Positions 11,701-19,466 of a stretch of 64,000 nt of DNA are shown here, piece by piece (within the stretch, counting starts at the first letter, position 1; the number at the start of each line of letters is the position of its first letter). Origin of the DNA: Pelecanus crispus (taxonomy: Eukaryota > Chordata > Aves > Pelecaniformes > Pelecanidae); NCBI RefSeq assembly GCF_030463565.1, contig NC_134675.1, positions 16,265,862 to 16,329,861 on the forward strand. The letters run 5' to 3'. The notes under the pieces are model-generated. The model was not told the origin of the DNA and ran no database searches. It saw only the letters and a list, made by a program, of their open reading frames with translations. Both the position numbers and the translations under genes were made by a program.

Positions 11701-11973
11701 GTCTGGGCCAGTCACAATGGGGTGCTTTTGCCACTCATTCCCAGTTAGGTGCACTTCAGCCTCCAGTACAGTTAGCTGTTGGGATCCCCCTGTCACTCCA
11801 GAAATACAAATGGGTTCTGCCCCTCTATAGTTTGATGGCATTAGCGTGCACTGTGCACCAGTGTCCACCAGAGCCTTATACTCCTGTGGGTCTGATGTTC
11901 CAGGCCATCGAATCCACACAGTCCAGTAAACCCGGTTGTCCCTTTCCTCCACCTGGCTGGAGGCAGGGCCCCT
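8787..11973 (-). pseudogene. pol: pol of E3: protease-RT (open) and RNase H-integrase (open), split by two lesions
   Basis: On the minus strand the first open part (11973 down to 10402) has protease DTGAQCT and an RT with TIDIANAFF and YIDDI. The second (10244 down to 8787) has RNase H with FTDGSC and an intact YTDSW, and integrase with QIDYI, ESDNGTHF and GKIERYNG, ending LILGENSQ. Between them lie an extra base (near 10406) that brings a TGA into frame, and a TGA at 10266-10268. The first Cys of the integrase HHCC zinc site is Tyr (HEYETC). Apart from these changes the domains look complete. No dUTPase or env follows. Confidence 0.92.
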
Positions 11974-11976
11974 CTA
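11941..11976 (-). promoter_or_regulatory. gag-pol UAG and hairpin, E3 copy
   Basis: The minus-strand TAG at 11974-11976 is followed in the same frame by pol. The downstream CCTCC/GGAGG stem is identical to the other copies. Confidence 0.5.
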
Positions 11977-13968
11977 ACACTGGTCATAGTATTCGCTGTT
12001 CACTTCCTGTAAATGTGAATCAAATGTCCCCTGATCAAGGTCGGAAGTAAAATTAGCCCTCTTCCTCTGTCTGGGGAACTGCTCACTGGAAACTGGAGCT
12101 GCAATTTTCCTGGGAGAACCGCCTTTTCTAATAGTTTTTCCTTGCAACTCACGCACCCGTGCCTCTAAGGTTGAGGTGGGTTTTCCATCCCACTTTCTCA
12201 TGTCCTCTCCATAATCACGCAGGTAAAACCACAGGGTGCCCCGTGGTGTGTATCCTCTATATCCTCTCTCTTGAGCATAGGGACGTTGACTCCTAATGGC
12301 TGAGACACTGGTCCGTACACGTGGGGAGTAGGACAGATCCTCTCTGAGTTGTTGGAACTCTTGGCATATTTTTTCGGACAGTTTTTCCACAGCCGAGACA
12401 CAGGCCCGTGGAGAGGAAGAGATACTTTCTTCGTATTCCCGGAGTCGTCTAGCCACATCATCCACCATTGGTGCCTCGTCATCTTTCCAGGCCAGTATTG
12501 CCAACGAGTTGGAATATGATGCTTGTGCACTCCGTACCACCTTCCGCCACATGGGTTGTGCGCACCTGACTTCATCTGGATCTTTGGGTAACTGCTCATC
12601 ATTCAGGTCACTGTAAATCACCTCCAGCATGCCTAATTCCCTCAAGTACTGGATACCCTTCTCTACGGTGGTCCATTTGCTTGGGCGGTATAAAACATCC
12701 TCCTTGAAGGGATACCTTTCCTTCACGCTTGACAGAAGTCGCCTCCAGAGGCTGAGCGGTTTTGCCCCTTGTCCAATTGCTTTGTCAATGCCCCCTTCCC
12801 TGGAAAGGGATCCCAGCTGCTTGGCTTCCTTACCCTCTAAATCCAGGCTACCAGCCCCGTTATCCCAGCATCGGAGCAGCCAGGTGATGATGTGCTCGCC
12901 TGGATGACGACTGAAATCTTTTCGCATATCTCGCAGCTCACTCAGGGATAGGGATCGGGTGGTTACCATCTCATTTATGGGTTCTTCCTCCTCTGGTTGT
13001 CGTGATGGCCCTGGTTCATCTTCATCCCTTACTAAACGAACTGATTTCCTCGTGTACTTTTTCTTCTGTATAGGGGCGACTGATACCGGCGCAAGTTGGT
13101 TCTGTGGTTTAGCCGCAGTGTCTGTCACTGGGGTTTGAGTAGCCGCAGTGCCCATGGCTGTGGTTTGAGTAGCCGCAGTGCTCATGGCTGTGGCTGGAGT
13201 AGCCACAGTGCCTGGGGCAGGGGTTTGAGTAGCCACAGGGCCTGTAGTGGGGGTTGGAGTAGCCACAGTGCTTGTTGTTTTGTCATCAGATCCAGAGACC
13301 TTCTCTTTCTTTTGAGGGTACTGATTAGTGTTGACCACGCCTCGATAGGCGTGGGCCAGTCCCCAGCATGTTGCAATGATTTCTGTCTCTCTGGAGCTAC
13401 CAGGGTGACAACATACTTCTTCCAAATACTTTACTAATTCTTCAGGATTCTGCACTTGTTCAGGGGTGAAGTTCCAAAACACTGGAGGTCCCCACTGCCC
13501 TAGGTACTTGCGCATACGATCCCACACACCCTGCCACTCATAACTATCCAGCCTTGGGGTAGATCTCTGGATGATATTTTTAAACTGCTTACTGACCTTT
13601 ATCAAAACGGAAACAACATTCCCAAGAAGTATCAATAGAAGTATCTTAACTGCCCAGGGGTGTTCAAAATACTGGAAAGTTGTTGTAATGAAGGAGGAAA
13701 CATCATAGAAGAAAGCAGCAAAGGTGCCATTCTGTATTTCCTCCACAACAAGCCTCTCAGAGTAAGAAGTATAATTGCTAACTCTCTCCATGAGGTAGTA
13801 CCCGAAGTACAGCAGTGACTTCTGTATGAAACCCAAATACCAAAGAATGCTCACAGTCAGGGTTTTGATAAGGAGCCACCCAAGCAAAAGATCATGAATC
13901 ACTGCAGAGCATAGCACACTACACAAACTGACAACAAGCTTTAACGCGTGCTGCAAAAAAAAGAACAT
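11974..13968 (-). CDS. gag: Gag of E3 with N-terminal multi-pass membrane region (664 aa from first ATG)
   Basis: This open frame has four parts. First, about 125 residues carry hydrophobic stretches (roughly 1-24, 26-49 and 103-125 of this start) and potential N-glycosylation sites NYT and NGT. Second, a conserved Trp-rich segment includes GVWDRMRKYL and NFTPEQ. Third comes a Thr/Ala/Pro repeat of about 10 residues. Fourth, a capsid-like region (SELRDMRKDF, TWLLRCWDNG, GIQYLRELGMLE) resembles ERV-L Gag and the mouse Fv1 protein. A basic C-terminus ends VNSEYYDQC. There is no CCHC knuckle. The frame opens 12 codons earlier after TAA. In E4 an ATG stands at codon 4 of that frame, where E3 has ACG (13993-13995), so the original start was probably there and E3 has lost it. 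Retrotransposon Gag is the clear call; the role of the membrane region is unknown. Confidence 0.85.
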   Translation of the reverse strand: MFFFLQHALKLVVSLCSVLCSAVIHDLLLGWLLIKTLTVSILWYLGFIQKSLLYFGYYLMERVSNYTSYSERLVVEEIQNGTFAAFFYDVSSFITTTFQYFEHPWAVKILLLILLGNVVSVLIKVSKQFKNIIQRSTPRLDSYEWQGVWDRMRKYLGQWGPPVFWNFTPEQVQNPEELVKYLEEVCCHPGSSRETEIIATCWGLAHAYRGVVNTNQYPQKKEKVSGSDDKTTSTVATPTPTTGPVATQTPAPGTVATPATAMSTAATQTTAMGTAATQTPVTDTAAKPQNQLAPVSVAPIQKKKYTRKSVRLVRDEDEPGPSRQPEEEEPINEMVTTRSLSLSELRDMRKDFSRHPGEHIITWLLRCWDNGAGSLDLEGKEAKQLGSLSREGGIDKAIGQGAKPLSLWRRLLSSVKERYPFKEDVLYRPSKWTTVEKGIQYLRELGMLEVIYSDLNDEQLPKDPDEVRCAQPMWRKVVRSAQASYSNSLAILAWKDDEAPMVDDVARRLREYEESISSSPRACVSAVEKLSEKICQEFQQLREDLSYSPRVRTSVSAIRSQRPYAQERGYRGYTPRGTLWFYLRDYGEDMRKWDGKPTSTLEARVRELQGKTIRKGGSPRKIAAPVSSEQFPRQRKRANFTSDLDQGTFDSHLQEVNSEYYDQC
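13110..13290 (-). repeat. 30-bp coding minisatellite in E3 gag
   Basis: About six imperfect 30-bp units encode blocks such as TAATQTPVTD and TVATPATAMS. E4 has about five units at 56040-56180, and E5 keeps a few at 16007-16135. The number and order of units differ between copies. Confidence 0.75.
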
Positions 13969-14062
13969 GGCGCAGATCAGATGAACTAATATCGTGACCG
14001 GCAACTGTTAACAGACTCCTTAATACACTCTGGTTAATCTGTTGTTATCTCAAACCCTACGT

Positions 14063-14080
14063 GCCCCACGTTGGGCGCCA
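14063..14080 (-). promoter_or_regulatory. Primer binding site of E3 (tRNA-Lys type)
   Basis: On the minus strand the 18 bases TGGCGCCCAACGTGGGGC lie 9 bases inside the 5' LTR. This is the site complementary to tRNA-Lys1,2 used by foamy viruses and several betaretroviruses. It fixes the element's orientation and the LTR edge. Confidence 0.88.
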
Positions 14081-14089
14081 AAAAAGGAC

Positions 14090-14661
14090 TGTCGTGGTTT
14101 AGCCCCAGCCAGCAACTCAGCACCACGCAGCCGCTCGCTCACTCCCCCTGCCCTGATGGGATGGGGGAGAGAATTGGAGGAGTAAGAGTGAGAAACACTC
14201 CTGGGTTGAGATAAGAACAGTTTAATAATTGAAATAAAGTAAAATAGTAATGCTAATAGTAACAGTATAATAATGATAATAATAATAATGATATACGAAG
14301 CAAGTGATACACAATGCAATTGCTCACCACCCGCCGACCGATACTCAGACAGTTCCCGAGTAGCGATCCCCGCTCCCTGGCCACCCCCCCCCCAGTTTAT
14401 ATACTGAGCATGACGTCATATGGTATGGAATAGCCCTTTGGTCAGTTTGGATCAACTATTCTGGCTGTGCCCCCTCCCAGTTTCTTGTGCGCCTGGCAGA
14501 GCATGGGAAGCTGAAAAAGTCCTTGACTAGCATAAGCAGTACTCAGCAACAACTAAAAACATCAGCATGTTATCAACATTCTTCTCCTACTAAATCCAAA
14601 ACACAGCACTATGCCTTCTACTAGGAAGAAAACTAACTCTATCCCAGCCGAAACCAGGACA
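14090..14661 (-). repeat. 5' LTR of E3 (572 bp)
   Basis: On the minus strand it runs from TGTCCTGG (14661) to CCACGACA (14090). The CRE TGACGTCA is at 14411-14418 and the TATA box at 14396-14403. It is directly followed on the minus strand by the spacer and primer binding site. Confidence 0.95.
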
Positions 14662-14666
14662 GACAT
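14662..14666 (+). repeat. Target site duplication GACAT, right of E3
   Basis: It matches GACAT at 7737-7741, and E2 integrase sequence continues directly after it. Confidence 0.9.
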
Positions 14667-14974
14667 TCAAACATTGGGATACACATTTAGTAAAAGCCAC
14701 CTGGTTAGTCAACACTAGGGGATCTGCCAATCAAGCTGGCCCTGCCCAATCAAAACTTCTACGTACTGTAGAAGGAGATAAAGTCCCTGTAGTGCACATA
14801 AAAAATGTGCTGGGGAAGACAGTCTGGGTGACCTCCCCCTCTGGCAAAGGCAGGCCCATTCGTGGGATTGCTTTTGCTCAAGGACCTGGGTGCACCTGGT
14901 GGGTGATGCGAAAGGATGGGGAAGTCCAATGTGTACCTCAAGGGGATTCGATTTTGGGTGAAAATAGCCAATGA
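14667..14974 (+). pseudogene. pol: pol of E2, last part (integrase C-terminus)
   Basis: This segment continues the E2 integrase after the E3 insertion. It has the conserved HIKNVLGKTVWVTSPSGKG and TWWVMRKDGE segments and ends GENSQ with TGA at 14972-14974. On its own it is open. Confidence 0.88.
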
Positions 14975-15434
14975 ACTGAATTGTATGATGTTAATTGCTT
15001 TATAATACTGTATGTTATCTCTTAACTGTATGTTAATATAATAGAATAATGTTAATATAATAATATAGTAGGTTAATATTAAGTATATAATACTATATAT
15101 TATGATTGCTATATGCCACATCAATGGTATTGCAGTAAGAATTGCCCAGCTTAATGAAAATGAACTTTGATGAAACCGTGTTGGAATGAGAACATGCATC
15201 AATCCAACACTGCACACCACCTCTCCTGCTCTGAAAGACTGTGATGACAGATGGAACCCAAAGTCATGGAGTAAATGAACTCAATGGACGTTTCAGAGGG
15301 ATGGGCCATAGACAAAGGGAATGATATCTGTGTGTATATATCAAGATAGGGAAAGTGGTAGTGATTAATTAGAACACATTTGAAAAGGGAGGCCCTGTGC
15401 ATGACATAGGTGATATAGAATAAGGGGTGGATAC
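14975..15434 (+). other. E2 3' non-coding region (no env)
   Basis: It is collinear with 3221-3687 of E1. It ends in the purine-rich AATAAGGGGTGG ahead of the LTR. Confidence 0.65.
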
Positions 15435-16006
15435 TGTCCTGGTTTTGGCTGGGATAGAGTTAATTTTCTTCCTAGCAGCAGGCATAGTGCTGTGTTTTGG
15501 ATTTAGTAGGAGAAGAATGTTGATAACACACTGATGTTATTAGTTGTTGCTAAGTACTGCTTATGCCAGTCAAGGACTTTTCAGCTTCCCATGCTCTGCC
15601 AGGCACACAAGAAACTGGGAGGGGGCACAGCCAGAATAGTTGATCCAAACTGACCAAAGGGCTATTCCATACCATATGATGTCATGCTCAGTATATAAAC
15701 TGGGGGGGGTGGTGGCCAGGGAGCAGCGATCGCTGCTCGGGAACTGTCTGAGTATCGGTCGGCGGGTGGTGAGCAATTGCATTGTGCATCACTTGCTTTG
15801 TATATTGTTATTATTATTATCATTATTATACTGTTACTATTAGCATTACTATTTTACTTTATTTCAATTCTTAAACTGTTCTTATCTCAACCCAGGAGTG
15901 TTTCTCACCCTTACTCCTCCAATTCTCTCCCCCATCCCATCAGGGCAGGGGGAGTGAGCGAGCGGCTGCGTGGTGCTTAGTTGCTGGCTGGGGCTAAACC
16001 ACGACA
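15435..16006 (+). repeat. 3' LTR of E2 (572 bp)
   Basis: It begins TGTCCTGGTTTTGG and ends CCACGACA. The CRE-like TGATGTCA and the TATA box (TATATAA) lie near 15677-15700. Minus-strand gag repeat sequence of E5 follows at once. Confidence 0.93.
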
Positions 16007-16567
16007 GGTGTTGCCAGGGTTTGAGTAGCCGCAGTACCTGTCACGGTGGTTGGAGTAACCGCAATGCCTGTTCCCAGGGTTTGAGTAGCCACAGTACCTG
16101 TCGCAGGGGTTGGAATAACCGCAATGCCTGTTTAAGTAGCTGCAGTATTCTTAAGTAGTTGTTTAACCCTAAGCAAGACCAGAACCACATTAAGGAGACA
16201 TAGCAATAGGAATATGCTGGTTTGAACATCCCAAGCATATTCAAAATTCTCAAGAGCTATTCTAATTAGGCTAGAGAAGAAGGGGAAGATCAAAGAAGGT
16301 GTCTCCCCCATACGTTGGCTCTCCGAGGAGAAAAAGTAAAAAGTGTAATTATTAATAATTTCCAATAGATGGCTCCCGAAGTACAGAGGTGATGGCAATG
16401 CTGAGTACAAATATAAAATTGATCTTATGACCGATAATTTTATCATGCCACAAGCCACCATTACACAGTACAGCAAAGTGATAACTGTAATCCATCTCCC
16501 AGAGGTGTTAAACAGCACATAAATACTGATAAACAGTATATACGGTAAGTAAGGTGTTACATAACAC
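16007..16567 (-). pseudogene. gag: gag N-terminus of E5 (membrane region and start of repeat)
   Basis: The minus-strand translation has the same layout as the E3 N-terminus but many changes. It has several hydrophobic stretches, the aligned block LYFGSHLLEIINNYT (E3: LYFGYYLMERVSNYT), and FEYAWDV followed by a hydrophobic segment ending LLRVKQLLKN (E3: FEHPWAV...LIKVSKQFKN). It then enters the Thr/Ala/Pro repeat and is cut by E2. Conservation of this layout in a distant copy shows that the membrane region is an old part of this gag. Confidence 0.75.
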
Positions 16568-16586
16568 AACTCTAAGAACAAATACA

Positions 16587-17521
16587 ACAAAGTTCAACAA
16601 GGCCAAGTGCCAGGTCCTGCACTTGGGTCACAACAACCCCATGCAACGCTACAGGCTTGGGGAAGAGTGGCTGGAAAGCTGCCTGGCCAAAAAGGACCTG
16701 GGGGTGTTGGTCGACAGCCAGCTGAACATGAGCCAGCAGTATGCCCAGGTGGCCAAGAAGGCCAACAGCATCCTGGCTTGTATCAGGAATAGTGTGGCCA
16801 GCAGGAGCAGGGAAGTGATCATCCCCCTGTACTTGGCACTGGTGAGGCCACACCTTGAATACTGTGTCCAGTTTTGGGCCCCTCAATACAAGAAAGACAT
16901 TGAGGTGCTTGAGTGTGTCCAGAGAAGAGCAACGAAGCTGGTGAAGGGTCTATAGCACGAGTCCTATGAGGAGCAGCTGAGGGAACTGGGGTTGTTTAGC
17001 CTGGAGAAGAGGAGGCTGAGGGGAGACCTTTTCGCGCTCCACAGCTACCTGAAAGGAGGTTGTAGTGAGGTGGGTGTTGGTCTCTTCTCCCAAGTAGTTA
17101 GCGATAGGACGAGAGGAAATGGCCTCAAGCTGTGCCAGGGGAGGTTTAGGTTGGATATTAGGAAAAATTTCTTCACGGAAAGGGTAGTCAAGCATTGGAA
17201 CGGGCTTCCCAGAGAGGTGGTGGAGTCACCATCGCTGGAAGTGTTCAAAAAACAGGTAGACGTGGCACTTCGGGACATGGTTTAGTGGGCATGGTGGTGT
17301 TGGGTTGATGGTTGGACTGATGATCTTAGAGGTCCTTTCCAACCTTAATGATTCCTAGTTTTTACTTTCATTTAAAAATAATCCAGCCACCAAGCCAGGA
17401 AACACGAAATTGCTACTCTACCCTTAACTGGTTTAGTGGTGGACTTGGTAGTGTTAGGTTAATGGTTGTACTGGATGATCGTAAAGGTCTTTTCCAACCT
17501 AAACGATTCTATGATTCTATG
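16587..17521 (+). mobile_element. CR1 LINE, 5' truncated, with a second CR1 tail carried downstream
   Basis: The end of the CR1 reverse transcriptase reads [28 protein letters not shown] and [16 protein letters not shown], followed by the usual 3' end (CCTTTCCAACCTTAATGATTCC near 17335). About 75 bases of unrelated sequence and a second CR1 3' end (17430-17521) follow. The whole unit is flanked by near-identical 19-base sequences: AACTCTAAGAACAAATACA at 16568-16586 and AACTCTGAGAGCAAGTACA at 17522-17540. It lies in the leader/gag start of E5. Confidence 0.8.
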
Positions 17522-17642
17522 AACTCTGAGAGCAAGTACATCAACACTGTTAGCAGCGATTACTAAACTAATATAATGAATGCTTATAAGAAATTTGTTT
17601 TAACATGCTCTGGTCAGATCTGTCATTATCTCAACCCTTTGA

Positions 17643-17660
17643 GCCCCATGTTTGGCGCCA
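17643..17660 (-). promoter_or_regulatory. Primer binding site of E5
   Basis: The minus-strand TGGCGCCAAACATGGGGC is a mutated form of the tRNA-Lys site of E3, lying 8 bases inside the LTR. Confidence 0.75.
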
Positions 17661-17668
17661 AAAAGGAG

Positions 17669-18206
17669 TGCTGTGGTTTAATCAGCAACTAAGCACCACA
17701 CAGCCGCTCGCTCACCCTCCCCCCCCAGTGGGTTGGGGAGAGAACTGGGAAAAAAAAAAGTAAAACCCATGGGTTGAGATAAAGGCAGTTTAATAGGAAA
17801 GAAAAGGAAGGGAAAATAATAATATTAATAATATTATTAATAATATACAAAGTGATGCACAATACAATTGCTCACCACCCGCTGACTGATACCCAGCCAG
17901 TCCCCAAGCAGCGATCGCAGCCTCCCAGCCACCTCCCTGCAGCTTAAATACTGAGCATGATGTCATATGGTATGGAAGATGCCTTTGGCCAGATTGGATC
18001 AGCTGTCCTGGGTATGCCCCCTCCCAGCTTCTTGTGCACCTGGCAGAGCATGGGAAGCTGAAAAGTCCTTGACTAGTGTAAGCACTACTTAGCAACAACT
18101 AAACCATCAGTGTGTTATCAACATTATTCTCATACTAAATCCAAAACGCAGCACTATACCAGCTACTAGGAAGAAAACTAACTCTATCCCAGCTGAAACC
18201 AGGACA
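17669..18206 (-). repeat. 5' LTR of E5 (538 bp)
   Basis: On the minus strand it runs from TGTCCTGGTTTCAGC (18206) to CCACAGCA (17669). It is related to the E1-E4 LTRs, with small deletions and a TGATGTCA site near 17959. Confidence 0.85.
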
Positions 18207-19272
18207 GCGGCACAGCGAACTGCAAGCACTCCAGGAAACTACTGGAGTGTGTTGAGGACAACTTCCTAGTACAGGTGATGGAGAGCCCGACCAGAGGAGA
18301 GGCACTTCTGGACCTGTTGCTCACTAATGCAGAAGAACGTATTGGAGAGGTCAAGATTGGAGGTAGCCTGTGCTGCAGCAATCTTGCCCTGGTATAATTC
18401 TTAATCTTGAGGGGTTCAGGACAGGTAAAAAGTAGAGTCAGGACCCTAAACCTCAGAAGGGGAAATTTTTGGCTGTTTAGGGCACTAGTGCATGGGATCC
18501 CTTGGGAAACTGCCCTCAGATATAAAGGAGCGAAAGAGACCTGGGAGATATTTTTTCTTAAGGCATAAGAGCTCTCAGTCCCAATGTGCAAGAAGTTGAG
18601 CAGGGGAGGCCGGAGGCCAGCTTGGCTAAGCCAAGACCTCTTAGCCAAAGTAAACCACAAAACCAAAATGCAGAGGCAGGGATACACATTCTGGGGAGAT
18701 TGTAGGGATATGGCCTGGGAGTGCAGGGAGCGGATCAGGAAAGCCAAGGCACAGCTGGAGCTGAATTCGGCTAGGGACATAAAAAATAACAAGGGCTTCT
18801 TCACGTACATAAGACAACAGGGGAAGATGAAAGAAACTGTACATTCCCCAATGAGCAAAACCAATATGGAGAAGGCTGAGGTACTCAACAACTTTTTTGC
18901 CTTGGTCTTCACCGGCAAGTGCTCTAGCCATGCCGCCCAATTCACGGAATCCAAAGGCAGGGAGCGGGAGAATGAAGTACTGCCCACCGTAGGAGAAGAT
19001 CAGGTTAGAGACCATCTAAGGAACCTGAATGTGGATGCCATCCAGAGGGACCTTAACAGGCTAGAGAGGTGGGCCTGTGCGAACCTCATGAAGATCAGCA
19101 AGGCCAAGTGCAAGGTCCTACACCTGGGTCGGGGCAATCCCAAACATGGATACAGGCTGGGTGATGAGTGGATTGAGACCAGCCCTGTGGAGAAGGACTT
19201 GGGGGTACTGGTAGATGAAAAACTGAATATGAGCCAGCAATATGCACTTGCAGCCCAGAAAGCCAACTGTAT
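18207..19272 (+). mobile_element. CR1 LINE ORF2 fragment, internally deleted
   Basis: Translation gives CR1 endonuclease/linker and RT pieces: [33 protein letters not shown] and [19 protein letters not shown], followed by an abrupt jump to the late RT piece [14 protein letters not shown] and [14 protein letters not shown]. The central RT with its catalytic box is missing. An ERVL LTR fragment cuts it off at 19273. Confidence 0.8.
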
Positions 19273-19466
19273 CTCTCTCGTTGTTCTCCTTTTTATTACA
19301 ATTTTTATTACTACTACTATTATTAATTTATTTCAATTATTAAACTGTTCTTATCTCAACCCATGAGTTTTCTTACTTTTGCCCTTCTGATTCTCTCCCC
19401 CATCCCGCTGGGGGGAAGGGAGGGTGAGCGAGTGGCTGTGTGGTGCTTGGTTGCCGACCCACGACA
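19273..19466 (+). repeat. ERVL LTR fragment, 3' part
   Basis: It contains the TTTCAATTATTAAACTGTTC and CTTATCTCAACCCATGAG stretches and ends CCCACGACA, as in the 3' third of the LTRs above. The 5' part is missing. Confidence 0.75.

Larger units (their letters stand above)
7742..14661 (-). mobile_element. ERVL-type copy E3, full length with two LTRs (6.92 kb)
   Basis: E3 runs on the minus strand as 5' LTR (14090-14661), primer binding site, gag, in-frame UAG, pol, 3' non-coding region and 3' LTR (7742-8313). It is flanked by GACAT on both sides. The two LTRs differ at roughly 20 of 572 positions by eye, so this copy is older than E4. Gag is open from end to end. Pol has one +1 insertion and one nonsense codon, both shared with E2. 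Confidence 0.95.
4259..16006 (+). mobile_element. ERVL-type copy E2, split by E1 (left) and E3 (middle)
   Basis: E2 resumes in gag after the E1 LTR and runs into integrase at 7741. It is interrupted by E3 (7742-14661), continues through the end of pol at 14974, and ends with its 3' LTR at 16006. E3 is flanked by GACAT on both sides (7737-7741 and 14662-14666), which shows that the halves were once joined. E2 itself interrupts the gag of E5, because minus-strand gag repeat sequence begins directly at 16007. Confidence 0.85.
16007..18206 (-). mobile_element. ERVL-type copy E5, older and truncated by E2
   Basis: On the minus strand the parts are a 5' LTR (17669-18206), a primer binding site (17643-17660), a leader broken by a CR1 insertion (16587-17521), and a gag N-terminus that stops at 16007 where E2 begins. 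The remainder would lie beyond E2 and E1, outside the window. Its LTR is clearly more diverged than the E1-E4 LTRs. Confidence 0.8.

Noticed and set aside
11974..14004. The membrane N-terminus as a separate host gene or an env
   Set aside because: It is in one frame with the capsid part in E3 and E4, sits directly after the primer site, and has no surface/transmembrane Env features.
17522..17540. CTGAGAGCA after the CR1 tail also seen beside the CR1 at 59.5 kb, as proof of segmental duplication
   Set aside because: Similarity stops after about ten bases, and at 17.5 kb the bases are explained by the 19-base target duplication.
18584..19366. A 260-codon plus-strand open frame that could be read as a host gene
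   Set aside because: Its translation is CR1 ORF2 with an internal deletion, running by chance into an LTR fragment.
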